Assembly (NCBI GenBank): GCA_900312665.1
Contig: ONZQ02000020.1
Location: 124,001-188,000, forward strand
Direction: 5' to 3'
DNA: 64,000 nucleotides
Origin: Cephalotrichum gorgonifer
Taxonomy: Eukaryota; Ascomycota; Sordariomycetes; Microascales; Microascaceae
Positions within the stretch are counted from its first letter, which is position 1, and each line of letters starts with the position of its first letter. Below the pieces are notes generated by a model, which saw nothing but the letters and a program-made list of their open reading frames with translations, did not search any database and was not told the origin of the DNA. The translations under genes were made by a program, and so were the position numbers. Below are positions 10,946 to 22,986 of the stretch, piece after piece.

Positions 10946-12230
10946 GTTGAGTCCTGTAGAGGATCGACCGCTGCATGAAGACTGAGAATAGCACCACTTT
11001 ACTTTCTGGTACTTGGGAACCCACCTAAACAAGTCGTTCCTGTAGCATGAGGAGGCATTTTCAGGTCAAGTTGTTGACAGGAAGTCCGCCTGTGGTTTGG
11101 CGAAACTTCCTTTTATGGCTTAGCGTATGGATTATATAATGATTCATTCAATGATTCATTCACTGCCTTTAACCATAAAGTGGTGCACTCCACTCGCCAT
11201 CAACCTCGGAAGTTCAAATACTCCATCCTGCCAAGTGCTCATAGCCCCACAGCGCTTCCCCACCGTCCCCTTTTCCTCATAGTCCAGCCCTGTTTTCCTA
11301 ATCCCTGTCAAGCTCAATCTTCTACTCCTGCCAATTTGATTTACCTTCCTCAGCTATCCACGAATTAGGGAAACTTTGTCGGGGCATCTAGGGTACTGGT
11401 GTGTCTGTAGAGCGCTGCTGGTGTTGATAGGAAATGACCTGGTAATTCAACGGTTCATTGAGTACATTTGGCGGACCGCTTATTGTTCCATTCGCCCTTT
11501 ATTCACCGGACTGCCTATGATGCAGAATTGACTGACAGCTGTATTCACATTCTGAGAAACCCCCCTTGTTTTGGTCGCCCGATTCGTCGATGCGGGCCAC
11601 CGTCTGGCAGAGCTTTGCTGTTGACGTATGGGCTGAAGCGAAGTCGTCCCCTGTCATGGGTAGATTCGAGTGCACTAAGGCACTTTCGACTCGAGACCAG
11701 TGCTCTAGTTGGATGCCGGCCGGGTGCTGCGCGGCGCTGTCCGCGGAGCGGTTCTTCTATCCATCTTACAAGATGATTCCATTCACTGCCTAGTTCTCAG
11801 CCACTCAGAATAGGCATAGTCTTAGTGCTTATGGAAGGGAATAGCCCAAACTATCGAAAAGTCCGGGTTGAAGAAACCTATAGGACGCGAGATCTAGTCA
11901 AGAATTTCTGACATAACCCTTTCCGACTAAAGGATCACATGCAATAACACACCTATGACTACCAAGAGTTCTAGGATATTCCTAAAAATCAGTTGGTGGG
12001 AACAGAAATGACATAACCTTGAACTCGCTTTAGTGGAGACAAGGAATAAAAAGATCGCGGGAGAACAAAAATTGTAGACATGGGGACACTTGAAAGATAG
12101 TAATGCATCGTTCAACAAGCCCTCCAACATTGCACTTAGGGCATCTATAAAACGTAACATCCTCCTATATCTCGCTATAGTACCCGAAGCAGAGATTTCA
12201 TGGGCCTGAAAATCATATGCAACTACTTCG
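10946..12230. other. Intergenic region between HET and NLR genes
   Basis: No gene recognised. A near-duplicate phrase, GATTCATTCACTGCC at about 11150-11170 and ATTCCATTCACTGCC at about 11775-11790, is the only structure noticed. The segment beside 12230 is the 3' flank of the truncated NLR. Confidence 0.4.
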
Positions 12231-13115
12231 CAGACTCGAGTATAAGCTTGACAAACCCTCATGCCCTTGTTCAGCGGCATATGACAGCGGCTATAGCTCG
12301 GCGTTGCCTGTCGCAAGTAGGAGCTTGACGATACCCACATGCCCTTTAGCAGCAGCATATGAGAGTGGCGTTTTGTTATTGCTATCCTTTGAGTTGACCT
12401 CGACCTTGCCTGTACCAAGTAGGAGCTTGACAATACCCTCATATCCTTCCTCGGAAGAATATGAGAGTGACGTTCGCTCATTCATGTCCTTCAAGTCAAC
12501 CTCAACCTTGCCTGTAGCAAGGAGTAGCTTGACAATATCCTCGTGCCCCGCTGCAGCAGCATATAAGAGCGGCGTTCGCTTAATATAGCTGTCCGTCGAG
12601 TCAAGCTCGACCTTCCCCGTAGCAAGGAGGAGCTTGACAATACCCGAATACCCTGCTGCTGCAGCATATACAAGCGGCGTTCGCTCACTATAGCTGTCCT
12701 TCGAGTTAACCTCAACCTTGCCTGTACCAAGTAGGTGCTTGACAATACCCTCATGCCCTTTCATAGCAGCATATAGGAGCGGTGTTCGCTTATCCATATC
12801 CTTCGAGTCGACTTCGGCCTTTCCTGTAGCAAGCAGGAGCTCGATAACGGCCTCACGCCCTTGTGCAGCAGCATATGAGAGCGGCGTCCGGTTACATTCG
12901 TCCTTTGAATCGATCTTGACCTTGCCTGTAGCAAGGAGGAGCTTAACAACAGCCCTGTGCCCTAGTGCAGCAGCATACGAGAGAGGCGTCCGGCTATACT
13001 TGTCCTTCGAATTGACCTCGACCTTGCCTGTAGCAAGTAGGAGCTTGACAACAGCCTTGTGTCCTCCCTGGGCAGAATGTGATAGCGGCGTCCGGCCTTC
13101 ACCATCCGTCCAGTC
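12230..13115 (-). repeat. Ankyrin-coding tandem repeat with broken terminal unit
   Basis: About 100-bp units are visibly conserved in DNA: the + strand phrase CTTGCCTGTA(G/C)CAAG recurs near 12400, 12510, 12715, 12920 and 13022, with variants near 12610 and 12820. After the eighth unit the coding sequence reaches a TAG at 12291-12293. Immediately beyond, in the same frame, the minus strand reads PLSYAAEQGHEG, the second half of another ankyrin unit, before degenerating. The missing piece is the roughly 10-residue segment between the unit end and TPL, so an internal deletion appears to have created the stop. Confidence 0.75.
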
Positions 13116-15922
13116 TGCCTTATTACAATCTCTTGAGCTGATCTTAGAAAGAAGCTGCTTGACCTGTGATATCGTTTTCCGGCCTACCCCATCCTTTGTC
13201 TCGGCATCGATCGTAACGATATCTGCACTTTGTAAAATGGCTATTAACGGCCCCAAGATCCCATACCTCGACATAATATGTACCAAAGTAGTCGTTGCTT
13301 GTGGGAAACCATAACGATCTATTCGTTTGTGAACACGGACCCATAGTTCCACAAGATCATTCGATGGCCAAGAAAACAATTCTAGAATGTCACCTTGAGG
13401 GACATTCTCAGTATCGCATTCCTTGGTATGAAACACCCACGAGGTGGTAGCATAATCCAAGAAAGGAAAGTCCTCATCCTCGTAGCTTGTTGACTGGCTG
13501 ACCTCCTCCATTGCTAGGTAGCGTATGCAGATCTTAGAGAGACGAAAGTGTGCTGTCCTGGCTGCTCTATCAGTCGAAATTTGGTCTCTATCGAGAACCA
13601 ACAGTCCCTTGTCGATGAAGAAGTCCTTGACGGATTGGTGGACGAACTGGACAACTAGTGTAGGTGACGGTGTGACTTCGGCGAGACCGCAGCTGAGTGT
13701 ATGGACCTGCTTCTTCATCTCGTCCTTTGATATGTAGTCCTCTGTGCTTCGGTACGCCTCTAATGACCGTTGTGGGCAATCAGGCTTGATAACCATCGCC
13801 CACTGCAGCTCATAGATTGACAAGGGCCTCATCGCAAAGCAGATCCATTGGATGAGTTTCAAAGAGTTTGGTCTCATACTTTGGATGAGACTTTTATATA
13901 ACTCTTCGAGCCGACGAGGGGTAGAACGAATTGCTTCTTCGATCTCCTTTAATCGAGAACCCTCTCTCTCAAGGTCCAGGGCTTGGTTCACCACAAGATG
14001 TGCCCACATGAAAACGCCAGAAGCACATTCCATGATGAGTGTTGGTATCGGGGATGCAGCCAACTTAGGAGAGTTAGATAGTCGGCCATGAACATAAGTA
14101 GAAATATCCTGCTCATTCTCATGCTCTGAATATATCTCAAGCTCGCCATCCCAGTCAAGAATCGGATAGTGGCGACAAGTAACACAGATGTGGAACTGCC
14201 AGGTAGTAGGTGGAAACATCTGCAGCAGGGGTTTGAGCCACCGACACAGATTGACTGCATTTTCCTTGCCAGACTCATCTAGGGCGTCGACGAATAGCCA
14301 AATTGAGCGAAGTGTGACAATTTTCGAAAGAGACGACTCGAAGAAGCGCTGCAGTTCTTCCTGATGCCACTGCCACTTTTCGCCAGATTCCACACGATGT
14401 TTTTCAAAGCTATCGACAAGGTCTAGCAGCGAGTTGGGGGCCTGTTTGAGGATTTGATGAAGGAGGGACCGGAAGAACCCGAGAGGAGTTCTTTGGAGCT
14501 CATTACCACGGCCATGGAAGAAGAATGAGAGAATGAGGTCGTCACTTCCAGCTGAGTGGTTGTCGAGAGCATATTTTAACAAAGTCGACTTTCCAGAGCC
14601 TGGCTTTCCCTTGATCCAGAGAAGAGCTCGACTACTGGAGACCCACGCCTTATATTTCTGGTGTCGAAGTAGCCAACTGCATGTTCCTTTGGCTGCAGGG
14701 GTGATATCCATCGATCGGTGAGTCATGCCGAGGAAGGATAAAGACTGCAGGCATGTTATAGGTGGGCCTTGACCTGAGAAGAGTCAGCAAAGTGTATTCA
14801 ATTGTAAGCTGGGTACTAGCTGTCCCTACCAAAGTAATTATATTGAGCGCCACTGCCAGCGTGCATACCATTGATAACCCCAGCGGTAATTCTAGGCTGG
14901 CTCATGGTTCCGTGTGTAACAGAAGAGCCACCACGATGTCCCTTTGCTGACGAGGGACCATCATTCAGCTTAGCCGCCGGCACAAGCAATAGGACCTCTT
15001 TCGCACACGCTGCTGCTGTAGCTGCAGCGTATTTCTGCCACCTCTTGTTCTTGTGCGAATCTGCATAATCGCAGATACCCCGGATCACCAGGGCCTGGTA
15101 GTTCCCCATCACGCCACCTGATTCCATCTCAAAGCAGATAACTTCATGCTTCTCATAAAGTTCGTTCCTCTTCATACTTGATATAACAAGTGCATTGGAG
15201 GAGCCGATGATGCCGTAATGGACCCGGGGTGCATCTTCCCGCCGGGCAGCTCCGTCGCCTCGCTCACTTCGTTGCTTTGACTTTGACATATCACAAAGCC
15301 CCTTGCAGGGCCTAGTTCTATCCGGATGGGGATATTCGTCTAGGAAGAGACGGTCTTTCTCACCCCCGGGGTCTTCGAACTCTAACTGCTCCTGCTCTGT
15401 TAAGTCTTCCCGCATTTCGCTTAGAAATACCGGGATTTTAGGTCCGGGCTTCCTCATGTGGTGGGACTCAAGATTACGGACTGCGGTGAGCAGAGGATCC
15501 GAAGGATGAAGCGTGTGAGACTTTGTTGAGAACTCGGTCTTCCCTTCCCAGGCGCCGAACTCGTAGTGTGCCACGCCTCCTTCGCTCACTCGTGGGCAGC
15601 TGACGACCACATCCCCTAAGACAATTTGTTGTATGTCGGGACCGTAGTGAGGCATCCCCCCCGCTATCCCTACAACAAGGACGTGCTTGATATTCGGGAA
15701 TGAGCGGCGCATATCGGTAACGACGGTAGCAGCCGGACTGTTGCCAATTCTCGGGCAAACAACCATGGCGACCCAGTGGGGGCCTATCCGCCCTACATGG
15801 TAGGTCGTCTCATGCTTTGGGAATTGTTCGTAGTCCTCCAGCATCAGAACAGCAGGCGTGAGCTCCAACGCCATAGGCGCAATCCATCCAACGGTGACGT
15901 TTGTTTTGTGTGAGGAGGTCAT
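12291..15922 (-). CDS. NLR-like protein: PNP/UDP phosphorylase - NACHT - ankyrin repeats
   Basis: Exons 14830-15922 and 12291-14773, joined by a 56-nt intron, encode about 1191 residues. Residues 1-300 form a nucleoside-phosphorylase-like domain (VGWIAPMALELTPAVLML at the start, then VLVVGIAGGMP, later ICFEMESGGVM). A linker with GSGAQYNYFG crosses the splice. The NACHT domain has Walker A GKPGSGKST at 420-428 and Walker B WLFVDALDE. From about residue 918 there are eight ankyrin units of 34-35 residues of the type RTPLSYAAA.GH..IVKLLLATGKVEV. This tripartite layout is the standard fungal NLR: ligand sensing by the repeats, NACHT oligomerisation, signalling by the N-terminal domain in non-self recognition. 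The units are also alike in DNA, a sign of repeat shuffling. The reading frame ends inside a ninth unit (see separate entry). Confidence 0.9.
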
Positions 15923-18309
15923 TTTCGAGAAGGAAAAAGTGGATAGGAGCCTAAACTAATGTTGTAAACACCTAGGTCAGCTCCATCCAAGAATGGTATC
16001 ACCATTTGACTTTTTTTGGGGGGGGAAAGAGGGGCGGGGGGGAAGCGTACAAGCAATTCTTTTGGGCCTACACAAGGTGAAATTGCGCAAAAGAAGAACG
16101 TATGAGTCTCGTTAAGGAAGCGGAGGAGAGAGTGTGAGCGATGGGGAACAAGATATTGGGAAAGTGCGGGGTTTTGGTTCAGCTAGTAGGTATTAGGGTA
16201 GTGTTACACAGAGCCTGGTCGTGTTGGGTGGGAGTCGAAGACGCCTGGTCAAATCAAGGCGGCCGAAGGTGCGGTGCGTGCGCTGGTGATCGCCAACGCC
16301 ACAAACATTGGCGCTCAACCAACCAGAACTGGCACCATACCTCTGTTACTATTACTTACTGTTTGAAGTACATCTAGAAAACATCGGTCTGACAACCGAA
16401 GCCAGAGTCCTGCCGCAGGTGGCTGCTTGACACATGTATTACAGCTGGCTACTTGACACATAGAGCCGACTACTTGACATATACAGATGGTTAGTTATTT
16501 GAGACATAAAGATGGCTATAATCACACCTTACACACCAATGCCCCACACCCAACAACCTTCAGTAGTCGGTGCTGCCGGCACCATGCCCACCGTAGTTAC
16601 ACACCCCTCGCTCCTGTAGAGGTATTCCTGGGATTCGCATTGACGGAGATCGTCCATGGCCACTCCATCATCTAGAATCTCGCAGTATTGTGACTGCGCC
16701 GTCTCGGACTGCTATTTGGAGTTTGACCCTCCAGTGCCACCGATGGTCGCCTTCTCTTGAAACCGGCTTTTCGTACCGGGAAGCACGCCATCGTGGCCCG
16801 ACACTTGCCCGACACTTTGTGCAAAAGACGGGCATCCGGCCGCAGATTTATATCCCACAAAGGAACAGGGCTAAGCGGTATATAGCAATTCCAAGTTGGA
16901 AAGGGCTCGATTATGTAGGATGAGTAGTTTATAACCAGCGTTAGACTCGGCTGTACTCTAATCGCCGGTCCACGGTATACAAAACATGAAATAGCGTGGT
17001 GGGGGTTTCCCAGATATGTAGTAAGGAATGAGAGACGAGCCTTATCCTATAAATTAAATGTGAAGAATGATATGTGGGGGGAAATGGCTAGGCTTTGTAT
17101 AGTTCCGTGGACAGTTGTAATGAGAACAAGAGGTAAGTTGGATATATACAGAGCCCCACGCAACCGGAATCTGAAAGCATAGAAAGAACAGCTTGAAGAT
17201 ACACCTTGTAAGTACTAGTAACCCAGCGAACCCGAGTGGCTGTAAAGCGTTCCAACTCATCCACCCTCAGCTGCCTGTTCCCCAATGAGCGAGGTAACGT
17301 CACTGTGGAGGTAATACTTACAGAATTAGAGTAGCCATCGTGAGGACAATGATAAATTTTGTTAACTGTGCTTTCCAGAAACCGAAGACTTGGATCCCTG
17401 CTCCCTTTTCGCCCCCCGTGCATTCAAGTATCTTCTTTATAGCTATTTCTTACGATGCAATGCTGCACATATTGGGATTTGAATACTGGTATTTAATTAT
17501 TCAGAAGGCCTTAAATCACGAACAGGTTTCTCCTCACTTCCCAGAGTCTTTCTCTCATTGCGCAGTTATCCATACCGTACTTCCGGTCTAATTCTGCCAA
17601 CCGGATAGGGCTTCCGCAGGAACAGTTGGACACTACAAACAGGATATCGTAGCAAATTCCCAATGCGCCCAACTCTATTAGCTAGTGGCATTTGGAACCG
17701 AGAGTAGAACATTCCATGCATTACATGTAGTTGACTACTGGTCACCTGAGCCAGCCGTTTGCAAAGCAAGTAACTATCCCTTTTGTCATGTCTTTTGACA
17801 TCACACAAAAGGCCTGCCCAAAAAGGACACTATGATCATTCCCGTCACCCCGGATTAGACGCAGTTAAGCCGGCCCTTCCCCAAATACGTTGCGGGGAGG
17901 AGAGGCCTTATAACTTGCCGATTTCTGTAAGAGGCGTCGCGGATTCTTTTGTTCCCGTTGTCATCGTGTTACCATTATCCCTACAAACATTCCTAGCAGC
18001 ATGGCTCCAACAATGGGAGGAGGTCCTTATTGGCTGATCTCCGGAAAAGATATTTTATCCGTTGTCATGACGATGAATGTGAATTTTCACTGGAGCCGTA
18101 TGTGATTCATACGAGTATGAGAGTAGGTCCAGTCGTGGCAGGCGCAGGGAACACAACAAGGAAGGCACGACCACCAAATCATAAAACGGTTGCTAAGGAA
18201 GCCCACGGCTTTCTCTGTCAGGACGCTGATGGTTCTGAGTCCTAGAATTACTATTAAATGCCTGTATCCATAGCAGCTAGGTTTGGTTTCTCTCCTTCAA
18301 CCTCCTCCT
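15923..18309. other. Long intergenic region (2.4 kb) without a convincing gene
   Basis: Starts with a T/G-rich tract (16012-16045) in the likely NLR promoter. A degenerate tandem repeat is listed separately. Short ORFs at 17054-17423 (-), 17783-18245 (+) and others have no family resemblance. Confidence 0.45.
16419..16510. repeat. Degenerate short tandem repeat, unit about 21-26 bp
   Basis: Four to five imperfect copies of GGCTACTTGACACAT-like sequence follow each other (GGCTGCTTGACACAT, GGCTACTTGACACAT, CGACTACTTGACATAT, then GGTTAGTTATTTGAGACAT). Function unknown; it lies in a gene-free stretch. Confidence 0.55.
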
Positions 18310-19687
18310 ATGTCTATTTTCACCAACAGCCCCAACTTTGTCACTCTGTTCCCACACACCCCTTCCTCTCAAGAAGTCATGCAGCAACCGAGCTCAACCA
18401 TTTCGGCGGCCGAGTTCTTACATACGCGACAGCTCGTACGGCTTCGCACCGACGCGACCGTTCCCGCGCCCATCAAACAGAATGTAAACGCGAGCATTCT
18501 CTTTCATGCCCGGTGGCTTCTTGAGGAGTTGTCTGACCAGCGCCGGTCCTCCCACCCCGAGAATTTCAAAGCCACACCAGGGGAGGAGAACTTCCCGCCA
18601 GGATGGCTCACCGAGCAAGGAATCAGAGGTGCCGTGAGACAATTCAATCACTTCTCTTTTCCTTTTCTCCCGGCATGGCTGCCAACCATGGTCGGCGCCG
18701 GCCGGGTCCCTCGGGGTACCCAAAATGCTCAGCAATTCCTGGAAAACCTCGTGATTATGGACAAGCTTCCCGGAGCAGAGAACGAGGTAAATATAACCCC
18801 CATCAACCATTTCGTCGCACGCCACAGGAAGGTCGTAATGAAGGTTGTACATCTCGCACTTCATTTCCTGAGAACGGAAAACGGCAGGGATGGGCTGCAG
18901 AACGTTCTTCAACGCCTCATTACAGATTGGAACCGCTTCGGAATGGTCCACATCTTCCCTCACAGCGAGGACCACACCGACGCGAACACCCGCCTGCAGT
19001 GGGTCAACCTTTTTCTTGAACAGTTAGAAAACAACCACCCGGAGATCAGGATTTCTCCAAATGATGATATGGGGGGCGCAGATGCCGAAACGACGCGTCT
19101 TCCGTGGCTCAACGCGGGAGAGACCATCCACGCGTTTAACCCTCGTGGGTCGTGTAGGGTTTCGCTGAATAGCATGGTAAGTAGAAGAGAGATAGCCATG
19201 GAGGCTTACCGCCATCAATGACTAACAATGGCCACTCTTGACGCTGCTAGTCCATCCGGTCCGCCCTAGGCGCCGCGGACGCCGCCGTCAACCCTGGCAC
19301 CTCCGGAGAGCAGAGGAACAAGGCTCTGACTAACTGGGCCCATCACATCTTCATAATGAGTATTGCTTTGGCGCATGAGTACGTCCACATTTTCGTTGGA
19401 ATGTTTACGGGGGCACTCGACCACGAACCCCCGTGACCGTCCAGTGGGAACCCAGAGAGATGGAAGTTCATCCCCGCGAAGACCTCAATTTTGAAGAGGA
19501 AGAGTGGATGGAAAACCCAGACACGGAAAGAATCCCCCCGGGAGTCCCTAGAAAGATATCTGGAGAATGTGGGTTCGCCTGGGAGGGCTGCGTGATTGGA
19601 GGAAAGATAATATGCTACTATCACCCATCCATTCACCTCGAGAACAAAGCGAGGTATGAGACCTCCGGGCTGCCGTACTTCGTCTAG
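18310..19687 (+). pseudogene. HExxH metallopeptidase-like protein of unknown family, interrupted by a frameshift
   Basis: Exon 1 (18310-19176, start MSIFTNSPNF) and exon 2 from 19251 join across an intron with donor GTAAGT and branch ACTAAC. Exon 2 reads ...MSIALAHEYVHIFVGMFTG, an HExxH zinc-site motif (H331, E332, H335), and then hits TGA at 19434-19436. The -1/+2 frame that opens at 19433 continues with VTVQWEPREMEVH and SGECGFAWEGCVIGGKI up to a stop at 19685-19687. I recall fungal proteins in which an HExxH helix is followed by a PP.V stretch and a G-E-S/C-G..WE...GG segment, which fits reading through. A one-base change in the C5 run at 19428-19432 would explain the break, either mutation or sequencing error. 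A 50-nt intron with a weak donor (19394-19443) would also restore phase but would delete the residues just after HExxH. Function is unknown; peptidase activity is inference. Confidence 0.6.
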
Positions 19688-20032
19688 AAGGCGAGTGATG
19701 GAGTCTATAGGGCGCGACGGATCAGCCTGCCCTACGTGAGGGCATTTATTGACTACCGTAAGCGTCCAATTCTTAACCCTTTTCAATTTGGTGTCAAACC
19801 TAATATGCCCGGTACAGAGTTCAGCGTTCCTATCAGGAACCATAACCTCACACAGAACATCGTGCCCCGATCGAGGATCCACCGCAGCGATATGATGCTA
19901 GTCCGGGGCGGTTAATTAACAGACCGCAGGGAAACGTGAATAGAGATAGCAGGAGAGAAACGAAAGGAGAGAGAGTTTCAGAATGCTATTATCGTTTCAT
20001 GTAGTAGTCAGACATCTGCATTTCAGAAAGGG
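19688..20032. other. Short spacer between convergent genes
   Basis: No gene seen. Purine-rich around 19940-19980; it serves as 3' flank for both neighbours. Confidence 0.4.
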
Positions 20033-21466
20033 CTAGTTGGTCCTTCGAGGATAGGGTACTTTTCTTCTACATGAAGTCCTTTCCCAATCACAAATGAGGC
20101 CGTTCCAATGGAACGGAAACGAATCTTGATCCCCGCTGACCCAAGCTGTTTGGAGCTTTCGAACTGGACCCTCAGTTTCGTCCCAATGCCTTTTAACACT
20201 TCCCGGCCCATACTTAGAGCGATGCCGGCTGGGAAGATTCCATGACGTCTCCAGAGGGTATGCGTCTAAATTTGTCAAGCTCGACCATACAGGGTCGTCC
20301 GGGGACATGCAGCTACCAAGCCGATGGTATGTCATCAGCTCGAGGCCCCAGTGCTGCTCTCCCTGATATATGTAGAGGAGGTAATCGGTGAAACAGATAT
20401 TGCATGACACTACGACTGGTTCGCGCGTCCTGCAATATGCAGATGGGATACACTTGAGCGGTGGAAGGTATGCGTTCACCCTGGGGTATATCCTCGTCCA
20501 GTTAGGTAATTGAATATTCGGATAGCCTGCGGGTTTTATGCGAGAGAAGCGATGTAGGCATATGGGTAGTGCAAGGTCGCAGAGGAGCTTTGCGAACTGC
20601 CAGTCGGCTACAGGGGGTCCAGTTATTCGATGGGATCTGGAGATGAATAGTTCGTCTCCTATAATCTTTGCCTTGTATTCGTGGGTAAATTTCCATAGCC
20701 CGGCGGATGAGCTAGGCTGTCCATCCAGACCAAGCATCACTGCTGGTTCAGGGCCCGCGCTCTCGATTATGCGATTCTTCATGTATCGTGTAATGGGACG
20801 TCTCCCATGTGCAAACTGCTGGAGCAGGAAATGATCTGTTGTTACTTCGCTCGCCTCTAGGGTGAGACGCCTCTCGCAGTAGAACTGTTTCTCCAACGAT
20901 TCCAGAGGCAGGCCGAATGCGGGGCCTAGGCGGTGGCGGTTCATTACTTGACGCGCCTCCGAGAAAGAGATTGCCGGACCATTGACGCGGGGTCTCCAGG
21001 CCAATGCGTGTACCGTGGTGGGCGAGAAGATGCATCGTAGAGCAGACCCTTCACCCTCAAAACGTTGGTGTGGCACATCGCCTCGCTTCCGGGCTCTATA
21101 TTCCATTGATGTGCATTGGACAGTGTCTCCACAATTGTCATGCGCCTGCTCATGCCAGCTGAGTCGGTTTGTAGGCTTCCAGGGGCAGAGCCGCAAGCAT
21201 CCAAAGCAGAGGAAGTTATCCGGGCAATCCGTTTCCCGTTGTTGGAGATCCTGGATCAGCTTCTGTTGGTTCAGGTTTCGTATGGTGGGGGCGGATGAAA
21301 GGATGGCGAAGACTGTTTTGCAGGAGAGTGCAAAAGCGACACGGGACGGTGGAGGCAGCTCGCGCGATATCATATGCAGCACGTTAAAAGGAAGATAGAA
21401 TATATATCCCGTAGAGGGACTCGGGGAAAAGGCGTCATAGCCCCCGAAAGGTTCAACTGTAGGCAT
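20033..21466 (-). CDS. F-box-like domain protein
   Basis: Single frame of 477 residues from the ATG at 21466. The N-terminus YLPFNVLHMISRELPPPSRV followed by AFALSCKTVFAIL is a fungal F-box (LP..VL..I...L...S...F.LSCK.), the Skp1-binding element of SCF ubiquitin ligases. After it come a Cys-rich patch FLCFGCLRLCPW and, further on, CNICFTDYLLYI, common in this large fungal family, with no WD or LRR repeats recognised. The C-terminal domain probably selects a substrate that cannot be predicted. The last 60 residues look less constrained, so a missed 3' intron is possible. No signal peptide or membrane segment. Confidence 0.75.
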   Translation of the reverse strand: MPTVEPFGGYDAFSPSPSTGYIFYLPFNVLHMISRELPPPSRVAFALSCKTVFAILSSAPTIRNLNQQKLIQDLQQRETDCPDNFLCFGCLRLCPWKPTNRLSWHEQAHDNCGDTVQCTSMEYRARKRGDVPHQRFEGEGSALRCIFSPTTVHALAWRPRVNGPAISFSEARQVMNRHRLGPAFGLPLESLEKQFYCERRLTLEASEVTTDHFLLQQFAHGRRPITRYMKNRIIESAGPEPAVMLGLDGQPSSSAGLWKFTHEYKAKIIGDELFISRSHRITGPPVADWQFAKLLCDLALPICLHRFSRIKPAGYPNIQLPNWTRIYPRVNAYLPPLKCIPSAYCRTREPVVVSCNICFTDYLLYIYQGEQHWGLELMTYHRLGSCMSPDDPVWSSLTNLDAYPLETSWNLPSRHRSKYGPGSVKRHWDETEGPVRKLQTAWVSGDQDSFPFHWNGLICDWERTSCRRKVPYPRRTN

Positions 21467-22010
21467 TATGGTGAAAAATAGGGTGGATGCAGTTGGTGGA
21501 ATAGAAGCTGGAGTGACCGGGGAGGCGAAGAACTGCCATGGCTCGGCAGTGTCAAAGTTAATTGATAGGTATCAGCCCTAGTTTAAATCAGCAATGGTTG
21601 TGTGACCTCGGGGGACATGCACATGCTTTGATTAAGGAAAAACCAGCCCATGTCGGGCTACTCGAAAAATAAGTTGGGCAAAGGTTAACTCAGTTCCCAC
21701 AGTGATCCTGGGAAGCGCCAGGTATACCAGTACGAGCCATTGTGGAGGCCGGCCAGCTGACCCAAAGCTAACAGAGGTATACGGAGAGCTATCAAATGTA
21801 AAAAGAAAGGGGGCAGCCAATTACTATACTCTTAGCGACAACACCTGATACCCTCCACGCAGAGATGCCGGAGTTCTCTTCATGGCAACGATACCCTCTG
21901 CACACCAGGACCAAAATGTATTTTTTTTTGGAAAAAAAAAACGCCTATCGTACACTTAATCAACTTGTACAACAATGTACCTAAATGTAGTGAATGAACC
22001 CTTTGCGGTC
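21467..22010. other. Intergenic region with A/T tract
   Basis: Promoter side of the F-box gene and 3' flank of the acetyltransferase gene. A T9/A10 stretch lies at about 21920-21940. No ORF resembling a gene. Confidence 0.4.
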
Positions 22011-22696
22011 TCAGGCACGACCTGGCACACCATTGCTACACCGCACCATCCGAATGTTCCCATCAGATTCTCCTGCGACGGAAAATCCAGAGCGTTCATA
22101 CAGCGCCTTCGCACCATGGTTGCCCTTCACTAGATCAGCGGTAACTATGCAGCTCGAACCCTGAGAACCCGATTTTTGTGTTGCCCATTCCCACGCGCGG
22201 CGCAGGACTTCTCGTGCCAGCCCCGTCCTTCGCGCTTCAGGGCGAGTGTATACGGCAGCGAACTGCCAGTGTAGTATCCCGGAAGGCAACCTCCGTATCC
22301 TCTCCACTATGGCTGCGTCCTTAGGGATTGGCAAGGGCCCGATCAGCGTTGCTGATGAGAGTATTTTGCCATCATCGTCCCTATTAACCGCTACGAACGT
22401 AGTCTCGCTCGGATTCGACACCCGCATGATCCATTCATTGTCCGAGAAAGCAACCTCCCTTTCGTAGGTGGAGTCGAAAGCTGCCGTTCATACATTATTG
22501 ACGTTATTTCTGTCATCCTGCCTGCGAAATATGGGTAGTTTTGTTCAGGCTTTGGAGACTTACAAGATGGGCTTTCTTGGAGCGCCAGAAGCCAAAAGGG
22601 CTTATACTGCGTCATGTAGAAGTTGACTCCGCGCTCGTCCGGTGTGACCACGTCGATAGTCCAGCGGTCCCTAGAGAGGTTCGAAGCGTTCGGCAT
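22011..22696 (-). CDS. GNAT-family N-acetyltransferase
   Basis: Exons 22564-22696 and 22011-22480 joined by an 83-nt intron give 200 residues. The junction restores ESPSSFDSTYEREVAFSDN, a consensus segment of fungal GNAT proteins that is split between frames in the raw sequence. The acetyl-CoA binding motif A is ARRTGLAREVLRRAWEWA (R-x-x-G-x-A type), preceded by the beta-4 strand FAAVYTRPEA, and ALYERSGFSV is the usual C-terminal motif B. It should transfer acetyl from acetyl-CoA to an amine; the acceptor is unknown. Length is normal for the family. The product lacks a signal peptide and is likely cytosolic. Confidence 0.85.
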
Positions 22697-22986
22697 TTGA
22701 AGATTGTTTATATGACATCCTCACCAAACGAGCTGGATGCATGGAGGTCCCGAAATACATTTATTTTTTTTTCTTGGTTGCTCCGATAATCGGCGTTGGA
22801 TGTGACGGGTCCAGCTATAATATGCCGCATGTACGCCCTTCCGTGACTCACCCCCCGTAATGACTCGCCTTCATTTGGTGGGTTATGTAGCTGGGTGCTA
22901 CCAGGCGATTGGCGAATTAAATTCCCAATACCTGTGACAGAAGCTTCATGTTGCTTCTACATACATGTGTATCATCCGGAACCCAC

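Noticed and set aside
11468..11793. Two overlapping + strand ORFs of 75-102 codons between the HET and NLR genes
   Set aside because: No family resemblance, no splice continuation, and the two frames overlap each other.
17840..17910. Possible 5S rRNA fragment (TTCCCGTC ... TTAAGCC)
   Set aside because: The spacing between the two motifs is 18 rather than about 13 bases and the flanking helices of 5S rRNA are absent; chance similarity is likely.
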